Of a DNA stretch of 64,000 nucleotides, positions 7,638 to 15,949 are shown one piece after another; the stretch's first letter is position 1, and each line of letters begins with the position of its first letter. Source of the stretch: Nitrogeniibacter sp050293885 (GTDB lineage: Bacteria > Pseudomonadota > Gammaproteobacteria > Burkholderiales > Rhodocyclaceae); the NCBI GenBank assembly GCA_050293885.1, contig JBNKNO010000010.1, positions 1 through 64,000 on the forward strand, in the 5' to 3' direction. The notes under the pieces are model-generated. The model was given only the letters and a program-made list of their open reading frames with translations. It was not told the DNA's origin and searched no databases. A program made the translations under genes and the position numbers.

Positions 7638-9371
7638 ATGAGTTCACGCAAAACCGTGGCCCCGGTGCAGGTGGTCGATGCGGCGCTACATCAGATTCAT
7701 GATCAGTGGCAGACGATTGTCGACCCGCTGGGGATGGCGGCGCCGATTCTTCATGCGCATCTGGCCTGGTTGGCCCATCCGCAGGAGCTGGCCGAGAACA
7801 TGGTGGCGTTTTCCGGGCAGTTGTGGGCCTTGCAGTGGCATAGTCTGCGGCGGCTGATCGGCACGCCGAGCCAGAGCCCGATCGAGCCGCGCCCCGACGA
7901 CACCCGCTTCAACGATCCGGTGTGGCAGGAGTCGGCGACCTGGGATCTGGTGAAGTCGTGGTATCTGCTGTCCACACGCCATTCGCAGGACATGCTCTAC
8001 AACACGCCGGGTCTGTCGGCCGAGAATCGGCGACGCGCTGCGTTCTGGTGGCGCAACTGGCTCAACGCCGTGGCCCCGACCAATTTTCTGCTGACCAATC
8101 CGGTGGCGCTGCGTCTTGCGGCGCAAACCAACGGCGAGAGCCTGCGCCAGGGGTGGAAGAACTATCTGGCGGACTTGCAGGCGCGCATGGTGCGCATGAG
8201 CGATCCGGACGGTTTCGAGGTCGGCGGCAATATCGGCAACACGCCGGGGCAGGTGGTGTTCCGCAATCGATTGCTGGAGGTGATTCACTACGCGCCGCGG
8301 CAAAAGAAGATCTGCGCCAAGCCGGTGGTGTTGATCACGCCCTGGATCAACAAGTTCTACATTCTGGACCTGAACGAACGCAAGAGCATGGTGCGCTACC
8401 TGCTCGATCAGGGGCTCGATGTCTATATCACCAGCTGGAAAAACCCCGATGCGTCGATGCGCCACGTGAGCTTCGACGACTACATCCTCGAAGGCGTCCA
8501 CGCGATCGTCGAGACGGCCAGAGCGCAAAGCGGGCAGCCCTCGGTGCACGCGGTGGGCTATTGCATTGGCGGCACCGCCCTGTCGGTTTACATGGCGTGG
8601 GCGAACCGTCACTTTGGCGAGTCGGCCATGCCGGTGTCGGACTGGACCTTGCTGACCACCTTGGTGGATTTTCGCAAGCCGGGGGACATCGAGGTATTCA
8701 TCGACGAGGGGAGCGTGCGTTATCTGTGCAACAACATGGCGCGCACCGGGTATCTCGACGGTGCGCAAATGGCCTCGGCGTTTCGATTGCTGCGCTCCAA
8801 CTCGCTCATCTGGCACTACGTGGAGCATGGCTGGCTCTACGGGGAGCCGCCGCCGTCCTTCGATGTGCTGTTCTGGAACATGGACACCACGCGCATGCCG
8901 TTCGCGATGCACGCGTGGTACCTGCGCGAGCTCTACCTGCACAATCGCCTGATCGAGCCCGACGCGCTGACGGTCGCGGGGGAGCCCATCGACCTCAATC
9001 GCATCACGCAACCGCTCTACATGGTGGCGGCGGAGGACGACCACATCGCGCCGTCGCAGCAGACCTTCCGCATGGTCCACTTCGCTCGCGGCGCCAAGCG
9101 TTTTGTCCTGAGCAGCTCCGGTCACATTTTCGGCATCGTCAATCCGCCCGTGGCGCCACCCAAACGGCACTATTGGGTGGCGACCGCGCATCGGGCTGAC
9201 CGCTGGGAAGCCTGGCGTGAGCGCGCGCAGAAGACCCCCGGGAGCTGGTGGGACGACTGGATGGTCTGGCTCAAGCCGCGATGCGGCGAGCAGGTGCCGG
9301 CGCGACCCGTGGCCACCGACGCCAACCCGGCGCTGGCAGAGGCGCCTGGCAGCTATGTTCACGAGCCCTGA
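7638..9371 (+). CDS. phaC: class I poly(3-hydroxyalkanoate) synthase
   Basis: 577 residues. The catalytic triad is visible: Cys309 in the lipase-like box GYCIGG, Asp468 in AAEDDHIAP and His496 in SSSGHIFGI, on an alpha/beta-hydrolase fold. It polymerises 3-hydroxyacyl-CoA into PHB granules. ATG 7638 has GGGAGAGA about 8 nt upstream; an in-frame GTG at 7599 has none. No phaA, phaB or phasin gene lies next to it. The promoter region shares an FNR-like box with uspA, suggesting oxygen-linked control. Confidence 0.95.
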   Translation: MSSRKTVAPVQVVDAALHQIHDQWQTIVDPLGMAAPILHAHLAWLAHPQELAENMVAFSGQLWALQWHSLRRLIGTPSQSPIEPRPDDTRFNDPVWQESATWDLVKSWYLLSTRHSQDMLYNTPGLSAENRRRAAFWWRNWLNAVAPTNFLLTNPVALRLAAQTNGESLRQGWKNYLADLQARMVRMSDPDGFEVGGNIGNTPGQVVFRNRLLEVIHYAPRQKKICAKPVVLITPWINKFYILDLNERKSMVRYLLDQGLDVYITSWKNPDASMRHVSFDDYILEGVHAIVETARAQSGQPSVHAVGYCIGGTALSVYMAWANRHFGESAMPVSDWTLLTTLVDFRKPGDIEVFIDEGSVRYLCNNMARTGYLDGAQMASAFRLLRSNSLIWHYVEHGWLYGEPPPSFDVLFWNMDTTRMPFAMHAWYLRELYLHNRLIEPDALTVAGEPIDLNRITQPLYMVAAEDDHIAPSQQTFRMVHFARGAKRFVLSSSGHIFGIVNPPVAPPKRHYWVATAHRADRWEAWRERAQKTPGSWWDDWMVWLKPRCGEQVPARPVATDANPALAEAPGSYVHEP

Positions 9372-9391
9372 ATCGGTACGCATTCAGGGTT
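9366..9391 (+). terminator. possible weak terminator at phaC end
   Basis: An 8-bp inverted repeat CCCTGAAT/ATTCAGGG (9366-9373 with 9382-9389) overlaps the phaC stop codon. Only two T residues follow, so efficiency is doubtful. Confidence 0.4.
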
Positions 9392-9513
9392 CAAGTCCGA
9401 ATCGGCCATGCCGTTGTAAAGGCATCGTACGCATGTAGTCGCTTCGGTATGCCCCGGAGCGTCTGCATGCCCGTATCGCTGGACAACTGTCTGGTCGAGC
9501 CGTGAGGGAGAGT

Positions 9514-10131
9514 ATGGACGCCGCAGCATGTACCAATGAAAACGACGCCGCCAAGGACACGGAGCTGGCACGGATTGTTCGTGTCAATGAGGAAATCAAG
9601 GCGATTGTCGCGACTGCATTCAAGATCAACCTGATGGCGCTCAACGCGATCTTCCTGGCCAAGCGTGCCGGTCATGCGGCGCGGGGATTTGGTGTGCTCT
9701 CGAACGAGCTACGTCGCTTTGCCCAGGATCTCACCCGTGAGATGGCCATCTTGCGTGACATGACCGCCAACACCGTTTCCACCGTGACCAGCGTGGTGCA
9801 GCAAAAGCGCTTGAACAGCATTCTGGAAGACGCGGTTCGCCGCTGTGGTGATACCGGCCATGGCGAGGTGCTCGTCCAACGGCGTGGCCAGCGTCAGTTG
9901 CAGGATCGGCGCACACAGTTGCGCGATCTCGATCGTCGCCTGCGCAGCGCGCTGGAGGACACCGGGCAACTGGTCGAACTCGGTGGCGTGCTGGCGCGCT
10001 CGGCCAAGATCGAGGCGGCCTACGGCGGCAACTTCAGCGCCTCGCTGATGCAGGTGTCGAGCGACTTCGGCGATGTCATTACCTTGATCAAGCAAGCGCT
10101 CGAACGGCTGGGCCGGCTGCGCCTGAGCTGA
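9514..10131 (+). CDS. soluble protein with degenerate chemoreceptor (MCP) hairpin tip
   Basis: 205 residues with no membrane helix or HAMP domain. Residues about 25-75 read as an MCP signalling tip: LMALNAIFLAKRAG followed by ARGFGVLSNELRRFA, compared with LNAAIEAARAGE and GRGFAVVAxEVRxLA in receptors. The conserved Glu residues of IEAARAGE are replaced (Leu, His), while the Arg and Phe are kept. The rest is predicted coiled coil. GTG 9502 is an alternative start; GAGGGAG precedes ATG 9514. The next gene, 19 bp on, encodes an ODP-type di-iron protein, so an oxygen-sensing pair is inferred. Confidence 0.7.
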   Translation: MDAAACTNENDAAKDTELARIVRVNEEIKAIVATAFKINLMALNAIFLAKRAGHAARGFGVLSNELRRFAQDLTREMAILRDMTANTVSTVTSVVQQKRLNSILEDAVRRCGDTGHGEVLVQRRGQRQLQDRRTQLRDLDRRLRSALEDTGQLVELGGVLARSAKIEAAYGGNFSASLMQVSSDFGDVITLIKQALERLGRLRLS

Positions 10132-10150
10132 ATCGACCACGGGAGCTCCC

Positions 10151-10891
10151 ATGAAGCACACACGCTGTATTTTCGAAGATGGTGATCACCGCTGGTACGC
10201 GATCGTTCGCGACCCGGATCGGCCGGGGCACATCATCGACACCAATGAATTCATCATTCGCAGCGACGACGAACTGCTCCTGTGCGACCCGGGGGGCATC
10301 GAGGTCTTTCCGGCCGTCTTCTCGGCCTTGAGCCAGGAGTGTGATCCGGGCAAGCTGAAGGCGATTTTCGCCTCGCATCAAGACCCCGACATCATCTCCT
10401 CGTTGGCCTTGTGGCTGGAGTTCAACCCCGCGCTGAAGTGTTACACGAGCTGGTTGTGGAGCGCGTTTTTGCCGCACTTCGGGGGTACCGCCGACACCTT
10501 CAAGAGTATTCCCGACGAGGGCATCGAAATCGCCTTGGGGTCGATTACGCTGACCGCCGTGCCGGCCCACTACCTGCACTCATCGGGCAACTTCCAACTC
10601 TACGATCCGAAGGCCCGGATCCTGTTCTCGGGCGACGTGGGGGCGGCGCTGTTGCCGGAAGACGCGGACGGCCTTTTCGTCGAGGACTTCGATCAGCACA
10701 TCCAGTACGCCGAAGGCTTTCACAAGCGCTGGATGGGCTCCGAGCGCGCCAAGAACCAATGGTGTGATCGCGTGTCTGCCATGCAGGTGGACATGCTTTG
10801 CCCGCAGCATGGCGCCATCTACCGAGGCGACGACGTCAAACGTTTCATCAACTGGTTCCGCGCGCTGGAGGTTGGCGTCGCAAGCAACTGA
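10151..10891 (+). CDS. ODP-type di-iron metallo-beta-lactamase-fold protein
   Basis: 246 residues resembling the di-iron beta-lactamase domain of flavodiiron proteins without a flavodoxin domain. Candidate iron ligands are H76, D78 and D80 in SHQDPD, H140 (or H143) in PAHYLH, D162 in SGDVG and H220 in CPQHG. The second His of the H-x-E-x-D-H motif is replaced by Ile81, as in oxygen-binding rather than NO-reducing members. ODP of Treponema denticola is an O2/Fe sensor in chemotaxis. The upstream MCP-like gene supports a similar sensory role here. Confidence 0.8.
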   Translation: MKHTRCIFEDGDHRWYAIVRDPDRPGHIIDTNEFIIRSDDELLLCDPGGIEVFPAVFSALSQECDPGKLKAIFASHQDPDIISSLALWLEFNPALKCYTSWLWSAFLPHFGGTADTFKSIPDEGIEIALGSITLTAVPAHYLHSSGNFQLYDPKARILFSGDVGAALLPEDADGLFVEDFDQHIQYAEGFHKRWMGSERAKNQWCDRVSAMQVDMLCPQHGAIYRGDDVKRFINWFRALEVGVASN

Positions 10892-10960
10892 ACCCGCGAT
10901 TGCGTCGGGCCGTGCAGGGATTGGGGTGTGCGCCTTTCTTTGCATGACTGTCGCATGCGG

Positions 10961-10974
10961 TTGATTCCGGTCAA
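10961..10974 (+). promoter_or_regulatory. FNR/DNR-type box upstream of hemerythrin operon
   Basis: TTGATTCCGGTCAA is one base from the FNR palindrome and fits DNR-type sites (TTGAT-N4-GTCAA). A -10-like CAAAAT lies at 10996-11001, 35 bp from the box start, giving a start near 11008 and a leader of about 28 nt. Confidence 0.7.
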
Positions 10975-11035
10975 TGTGCGGGCGCCGTGTTCGATCAAAA
11001 TCAACACGCACGTACTTTTGTCGGAGTTCAAGCCC

Positions 11036-11488
11036 ATGGCGAGCCTGTCCCAGAAAATGCGCCGAGATCACGGGCGCTGCGACCTGTTGTTTTCCAAAGC
11101 CGAATCGTCGGCAGAGGTCGGGCGTTGGGACGAATGTCAGCGTGACACGCAAGCGTTCGTCGATGGGGTTCTTGAACACTTCGCGGTCGAAGAGGACGCC
11201 CTGTTTCCCGCCTTCGAGGCACGTACCGGCATGACGGAAGGCCCCACCCGGGTGATGCGAAGTGAGCACGAGCAGATGCGTGAGCTCATGCAGGCGCTTC
11301 TCGATGCCGCCGCCCACGCTGACGGTGACACGTTTGCCGACACGGCGGAAACGCTGCTCATCCTCATGCAGCAGCACAACATGAAAGAAGAAAACATCCT
11401 CTATCCCATGTGTGACCAGACCGTTGGCGACGACGCCGGTGTGTGCGCGCGCGTGGACGAACTCGCCGACGGAGGCGCGAATGGCTAA
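11036..11488 (+). CDS. hemerythrin HHE-domain protein
   Basis: 150 residues with a His/Glu ligand pattern: MRRDHGRCDLLF, LEHFAVEEDALFPAFE, MRSEHEQMRELM and QQHNMKEENILYPM. The set is complete for a di-iron four-helix bundle. ATG 11036 has GGAG 9 nt upstream; the frame extends to a GTG at 10928 that would cover the FNR/DNR box, so the ATG is preferred. It overlaps the DUF2249 gene by 8 bp. Likely handles NO or O2 in a unit with DUF2249 and the membrane protein that follows. Confidence 0.9.
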   Translation: MASLSQKMRRDHGRCDLLFSKAESSAEVGRWDECQRDTQAFVDGVLEHFAVEEDALFPAFEARTGMTEGPTRVMRSEHEQMRELMQALLDAAAHADGDTFADTAETLLILMQQHNMKEENILYPMCDQTVGDDAGVCARVDELADGGANG

Positions 11489-11717
11489 AGTGCATTCGCC
11501 AACGGTGGTGGTCGATGCTCGCGGCATGCTGCCTCCCGAACCGATGGAGCGCACGCTCGAAGGGCTTGACCTGCTTGGCCCCGAAGACAGCCTGCTGCTG
11601 ATCATTCCGCGCCAGCCGGCGCCGCTATTCGACATGCTCGACCAGAACGGCTACCGCTATGAGGTATCGACGCGTGACGATGGCGCCTTCGATATCCTGA
11701 TCCGACACAAAGCCTGA
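11481..11717 (+). CDS. DUF2249 domain protein
   Basis: 78 residues: VVDARGMLPPEPMERTLEGLDLL, PEDSLLLIIPRQPAPLFDMLDQNGYRYEV. This is the DUF2249 fold, a SirA/TusA-like small domain common beside hemerythrins and denitrification genes. ATG 11481 overlaps the hemerythrin end. The molecular role is unknown; context points to NO metabolism. No catalytic Cys is present, unlike TusA. Confidence 0.85.
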   Translation: MAKVHSPTVVVDARGMLPPEPMERTLEGLDLLGPEDSLLLIIPRQPAPLFDMLDQNGYRYEVSTRDDGAFDILIRHKA

Positions 11718-11724
11718 GCCACGC

Positions 11725-12978
11725 GTGCTCGCCATGCAGCCGTTGTCGTTCGAGCAGGCGCCGCCGCCGTCGGTGCCGCTCCGCTTCTTCTTGAGCGCAC
11801 CGGCGTTTCTGTTGCTCGCCGGCGTGGTGGCGCTGTTCGATGGGCAAACCGTGTTTGCATCACGTTGGAGCCCCTCGGCGTTGGCGTTGACGCACCTGAT
11901 CACCACCGGTTTCATGCTGCAAGTGATGTGCGGCGCCTTGTTTCAACTCATGCCCGTGGCCGCAGGGGCCAATCTATGGCGCCCGGCGATGCTGGCCTGG
12001 ATGGTCCATGTCGCGGCTGGCGTGGGCTCTTTGTGCCTTGCCGGCGGCTTCTATCTGAACGACGGGCGCGTACTCGTTGCCGGTGGGCTGTTGCTGGCCA
12101 CCGCCTTGAGCCTGTTCGTGGTCGCCGCGCTTGTTGCGTTGTTGCGTACGCCCGCGCGCGGGGCGACGGTGGTGGCGCTGCGTTGGGCAGTGGTGTGCCT
12201 GTGCTTCACCGTGGCGCTGGGCGTGAGCATGGCGCTGGCGCGCGGCGGTTACGCCGATGTCGCCGCGTTGCGGTGGACCCCCGTGCATGTGGCCATGGGC
12301 CTGGCGGGATGGGGTGGGGTGCTGGTGGCCGGTGCCGCCTACCTCGTGGTGCCCATGTTTCAGCTCACCCCCGCTTATCCGGACTGGTTCACGCGTACCT
12401 ACGTCTGGGGGGTCGTGGCGTCGCTGGGGCTGGGGGCGCTCATTGATAACGCCATGGGCTGGATGCCCCTGCTGGCGGCGGTGGCCGGGTTTGCGCTGAT
12501 GACGCTCGATCGCCAGCGCCGACGTCGCCGTGCCCGCCGAGACATGACCTTGCGTCTGTGGCAACTGGCGATGGGGAGCGTGTGCGCCGCCTGTACGTGC
12601 GGCGCCTTGTCACTTGCCGGCGTGGGCGGGGCGTCGATGAACCTGCTCGCGGGCGTGTTTGTGCTCTATGGCGGTTTTGTCTCGCTGACCGTCGGCATGC
12701 TGTACAAGATCATGCCGTTCATTCTGTGGTTGTATCTGCAGCCGCGTCTGAACCACGTGCCGCCAATGACGCGCATGCTCTCCGACGCGCTGATCCGGTG
12801 GCATTTTCGCTTTCACGTGGGGGCATTGGTGGCCGCGCTGGCGGCCGTCGGCTGGCCGCTGATGGGACGTGTTGCCGGTGGATTGATGCTGATCGCCGCG
12901 GCCTTGCTGACAGCCCAGCTGGTGGGCGTTTGCCGACAGGCGCGCGGTGCGCTGGCTCGTGTGACTCAGCCTTCGTAG
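11725..12978 (+). CDS. polytopic membrane protein with CcoN-like heme-ligand motifs
   Basis: 417 residues, mostly hydrophobic, with about 12 helices. Two segments echo heme-copper oxidase subunit I: LTHLITTGFMLQVMCGALFQLMPV, and HVAMGLAGWGGVLVAGAAYLVVP, which resembles CcoN HVHSGALGWVAMVSIGAMYYLLP. WHFRFH is a third His cluster. It may be a reduced heme-copper-oxidase or NnrS relative; I cannot decide. GTG 11725 follows DUF2249 by 7 bp; ATG 11734 is an alternative. Its 3' end overlaps the dnr-type gene by 13 bp, tail to tail. Confidence 0.7.
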   Translation: MLAMQPLSFEQAPPPSVPLRFFLSAPAFLLLAGVVALFDGQTVFASRWSPSALALTHLITTGFMLQVMCGALFQLMPVAAGANLWRPAMLAWMVHVAAGVGSLCLAGGFYLNDGRVLVAGGLLLATALSLFVVAALVALLRTPARGATVVALRWAVVCLCFTVALGVSMALARGGYADVAALRWTPVHVAMGLAGWGGVLVAGAAYLVVPMFQLTPAYPDWFTRTYVWGVVASLGLGALIDNAMGWMPLLAAVAGFALMTLDRQRRRRRARRDMTLRLWQLAMGSVCAACTCGALSLAGVGGASMNLLAGVFVLYGGFVSLTVGMLYKIMPFILWLYLQPRLNHVPPMTRMLSDALIRWHFRFHVGALVAALAAVGWPLMGRVAGGLMLIAAALLTAQLVGVCRQARGALARVTQPS

Positions 12979-13658
12979 TGGCGGAGTTTGTCGACGTCGT
13001 GCAGGGTGATTTGCTTGCCTTGCACGGAGATGAGCTTGTTCGAGGACAATTCGTGAAAGATGCGCGACAGGGTTTCCGGCGTGAGATTGAGGCGCGAGGC
13101 GACAATCTGTTTGCTCGTCGGCAACTCGATCACATGAAGCATTTCCTGACAGGGCTCCGCGTGCGCTTGCTGAAGCAGATAGCCGATCACCCGCTGGGTG
13201 CTCGAGCGAAGGGAGTAGGATTCGACGTCGCGCACGATGCTGTGCAGACGGATTGCCATGCCGGCCAGCATGCGGCGGGCAAAGCCCGGATCATGCCCGA
13301 TCTGGTCGAATACCGCTTCGCGTGCCACGTGCAGCAGCAGGGTGTCGGCCAGCGATTCGGCGAACACCGGGTACTGCTTGTCCATGAACATTACCGCCTC
13401 ACCGAAACTCTGGTGTGGCCCGAGTATTTCAACCACCTTTTCATTGCCGTTCGGCGAGGAAAACGCCAGTTTGATCTGGCCGAAGATGACGTAGTAGAAG
13501 CCCTTGGGTTGATCGCCGCGCTGAAAAAGCATTTCTCCCTTGTTCAGGCGCTTTTCACGTGTCGTCTCTGCAATCAGCTGCAGGTCGTCCGGCGACATGG
13601 CGCTGAACAGGGGCATGCGACTCAACAGGCCGGGGATATCGATCTTGTCGTGGCTCAT
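12966..13658 (-). CDS. dnr: DNR-type Crp/Fnr regulator
   Basis: 230 residues. The N-terminal sensor domain lacks the FNR cysteines and closely resembles Pseudomonas DNR (GFYYVIFGQIKL, then SFGEAVMFMDKQYPVFAES). The C-terminal helix-turn-helix (about 182-206) has TPETLSRIFHEL, keeping the E195-S198-R199 set that reads TTGAT half sites. DNR senses NO through heme. Residues 1-13 of the longest frame are dropped in favour of MSHDKIDIPG. It lies between two NO-related plus-strand units that it could control via the 10961 box. Confidence 0.88.
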   Translation of the reverse strand: MSHDKIDIPGLLSRMPLFSAMSPDDLQLIAETTREKRLNKGEMLFQRGDQPKGFYYVIFGQIKLAFSSPNGNEKVVEILGPHQSFGEAVMFMDKQYPVFAESLADTLLLHVAREAVFDQIGHDPGFARRMLAGMAIRLHSIVRDVESYSLRSSTQRVIGYLLQQAHAEPCQEMLHVIELPTSKQIVASRLNLTPETLSRIFHELSSNKLISVQGKQITLHDVDKLRHYEG

Positions 13659-13750
13659 GGCGGCTTGGTAGCGTGAATTTGACGACGAATGTACCACGTG
13701 CCCCGACGCCTATGTAGTGCCCGACAGCACATCAGAAAACGCTGATAAAT

Positions 13751-14956
13751 ATGACGACACAGACCCGGAAACCCTTTTTACTGCATGTCGCGCCTCACCG
13801 CGGCATGTTCCTGCTCGGCATGACGCAGTGCGTGCTGGTGATGCTGCCCTGGTGGGTCGAGATGGTGTTGCGGTCGCATGGCGGTGGGTTGAGCTGGCCA
13901 TGGCCGCCGGCGTGGTGGCATGCCTTGATGCTCATCTACGGCGTCTTTCCGTGTTTCATCTTCGGTTTCGTGCTCACCGCCATGCCGCGCTGGCAGTCTT
14001 ATGGCGATCTGCCGGTCGCCCGTTTTGCCTGGGGCTGGTGGTTGCTGGCGGCCGGCTGGGGTTTGGTCTACGCCGGATTCCTCTGGCCGAGTGTGCGCAT
14101 CGCCGGGCTGGTGTTGGTGGCACTGGGTTGGGGCGGCGTGTGCCTCACCCTGTTGCCGGTGGCCTTGCGGCCGGGACGCGGGCGGATGCATGCGCTGCCG
14201 GTCTGGCTTGCGATGGTGGCCGGGCTGATCGGTTGGTCGTTGGTGATCGGCATGGCGATCGACGGGGACGGTCGCTGGGCGCCGTGGGCCATCGACGTCG
14301 GGCTGTGGGCCTTTCTGTTGCCGATATTCCTGTGTGTGTGTCATCGCATGGTGCCGTTCTTCTCGCATTCGGTCCTGCCCGAGTACACCATGCTGCGGCC
14401 GCGCTGGGCGCTGTTCGGGCTCTTGTTCGGCTCGCTGGTGCATGGGGCCTTGGATCGCGCTTCGTTGATCGAATGGCGTTGGGCCGTCGATGTGCCGATG
14501 GCCGTGACCGGCGTCTGGTTGACGGTGCGCTGGGGGTTCCGGCGCAGCTTTGCCGTGCGTCTTCTTGCCATGCTTCACGTCGGGTTCGCGTGGTTCGGGA
14601 TCGCGATGGCGCTGTTTGCGATCCAGTCGATCGCCTTGAGCTTGGGGGTGACCGCGCTTGGGCTCGCGCCGGTGCATGCGTTGGTGATCGGCATGTTCTC
14701 GGTGCTGATGCTGGGCATGGTGTCGCGGGTCACGCTGGGGCACTCCGGCGCGGCGCTGGCCGCCGATGTGCTCACCTGGCGTTTGTGTTGGGGCCTACAG
14801 GCCGTGGCGCTGTTGCGTGTGCTCGCCGAGCTCCTGCCCGGGTACGATGTGTGGCTGGTGTTGGCGGCGAGCGGGTGGCTTGCCGTGTTTGTCGTGTGGG
14901 CTTTGCGGTATCTTCCGGTGTACCTGCGCCCGCGTGTGGACGGGCGCGCCGGATAA
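13751..14956 (+). CDS. nnrS: NnrS family heme/copper membrane protein
   Basis: 401 residues, about 12 helices, with NnrS features: APHRGMFLLGM near the N-terminus, WWHALMLIYGVFPCFIFGFVLTAMPRW, CHRMVPFFSH, and HALVIGMFSVLMLGMVSRVTLGH. NnrS binds heme and copper and relieves NO stress. ATG 13751 gives the normal length and is the first gene of a unit with SirB and a hemerythrin. It is divergent from the dnr-type gene, with a 92-bp gap in which I see no clear FNR/DNR box. Confidence 0.9.
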   Translation: MTTQTRKPFLLHVAPHRGMFLLGMTQCVLVMLPWWVEMVLRSHGGGLSWPWPPAWWHALMLIYGVFPCFIFGFVLTAMPRWQSYGDLPVARFAWGWWLLAAGWGLVYAGFLWPSVRIAGLVLVALGWGGVCLTLLPVALRPGRGRMHALPVWLAMVAGLIGWSLVIGMAIDGDGRWAPWAIDVGLWAFLLPIFLCVCHRMVPFFSHSVLPEYTMLRPRWALFGLLFGSLVHGALDRASLIEWRWAVDVPMAVTGVWLTVRWGFRRSFAVRLLAMLHVGFAWFGIAMALFAIQSIALSLGVTALGLAPVHALVIGMFSVLMLGMVSRVTLGHSGAALAADVLTWRLCWGLQAVALLRVLAELLPGYDVWLVLAASGWLAVFVVWALRYLPVYLRPRVDGRAG

Positions 14957-14966
14957 GGTTTTGCCG

Positions 14967-15338
14967 ATGTATCAGGCCGTCAAACATGTTCACCTGACTT
15001 GCGTCGCCCTGAGCCTGAGCGGCTTCTTGCTGCGCGGTTTCTGGATGGTGACCGGGTCGCCGTTGCTCACTGCTCGGCTCACGCGTATTGCGCCCCACGT
15101 GGTCGATACCGTGTTGCTGGCCAGCGCCTTGGTGTTGGCCAGCCAGTTCACGCCGGTGCCTGCCTGGATATGGGCCAAGGTCGCAGGCTTGCTCTGCTAT
15201 ATCCTGTTAGGCATGCTTGCACTCAAGCGTGGCAAAACGCTCGCGGTGCGTATTGCCGCGCTGCTGGCGGCGGTGCTGACTTTTGCCTGGATTGTCTCGG
15301 TCGCGTTCAGCAAGACGCCGGCCGGATTTTTCGCCTGA
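14967..15338 (+). CDS. SirB family membrane protein
   Basis: 123 residues with four helices and the SirB pattern: KHVHLTCVALSLSGFLLRGFWM, then RIAPHVVDTVLLASALVLA. The function of SirB2-like proteins is poorly known. ATG 14967 has AAGG 8 nt upstream and lies 10 bp after nnrS, so co-transcription is likely. The conserved His residues in helices 1 and 2 could bind heme; this is inference. Confidence 0.85.
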   Translation: MYQAVKHVHLTCVALSLSGFLLRGFWMVTGSPLLTARLTRIAPHVVDTVLLASALVLASQFTPVPAWIWAKVAGLLCYILLGMLALKRGKTLAVRIAALLAAVLTFAWIVSVAFSKTPAGFFA

Positions 15339-15355
15339 TCAAGGAGTCTTCGGGC

Positions 15356-15895
15356 ATGACTGATTCGCTGATTCCCGTCGCGCCGGGGCTCGACGAGCCA
15401 CTGGAAATTCTCTCTGCGTGCCATGGGCGGATGCTCGCCCAGCTCGAGACGCTCGATCGACTGGTGCGCTGGCTGCCGGAACACGGTGCCGACGCGGACG
15501 CTCAAAAGGCCGCGGCCAACGTCATGCGGTATTTCGATACCGCGGCCGTCAATCACCAGCGGGATGAGGAAGAGGACATATTCCCGATGCTGTTGGCGCG
15601 TTGCTCGACGGCAGCGAGTATCCGTATTCGCCGCTTGATCGCGTGGATAGAGGACGATCATCGGGCAATGGAGGCAGCGTGGGGCGCAATGCGCGTGTCG
15701 CTGGAGGCTATCGCACAGGGAAGGTCGTCGGCGCTGAGTGCCGATGAAGTCGCCGATTTTTCGTCGCGATATCTCAGCCACATCGACCGTGAGGACAACG
15801 AGCTGTTTCCGTTTGCGGCGAACGTCTTCACGGAAGACGATCTGCGCCAGTTGAGCGAACGGATGCGCGCGCGACGCACGACGCCCGCAAAATGA
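15356..15895 (+). CDS. hemerythrin HHE-domain protein
   Basis: 179 residues with the pattern LSACHGRMLAQLETL, AAVNHQRDEEEDIFPMLL, WIEDDHRAMEAAW and YLSHIDREDNELFPFA, a full set of His/Glu/Asp ligands for a di-iron bundle. ATG 15356 has AAGGAG 9 nt upstream and lies 17 bp after the SirB gene, making nnrS-sirB-hemerythrin one unit. Likely an NO/O2-binding protein of the same stress response. Confidence 0.9.
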   Translation: MTDSLIPVAPGLDEPLEILSACHGRMLAQLETLDRLVRWLPEHGADADAQKAAANVMRYFDTAAVNHQRDEEEDIFPMLLARCSTAASIRIRRLIAWIEDDHRAMEAAWGAMRVSLEAIAQGRSSALSADEVADFSSRYLSHIDREDNELFPFAANVFTEDDLRQLSERMRARRTTPAK

Positions 15896-15925
15896 AAATG
15901 GGCGCTCGGTATCGCGAGCGCCCAT
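15890..15925 (-). terminator. intrinsic terminator after fnr (minus strand)
   Basis: An 11-bp perfect stem ATGGGCGCTCG/CGAGCGCCCAT (15898-15908 with 15915-15925). Reading the minus strand, it is followed by TTTTCATTTT, so it ends fnr transcription. It may also stop the converging hemerythrin transcript. Confidence 0.8.
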
Positions 15926-15949
15926 GCAAATCGTTCGGCAAACGGCCGC

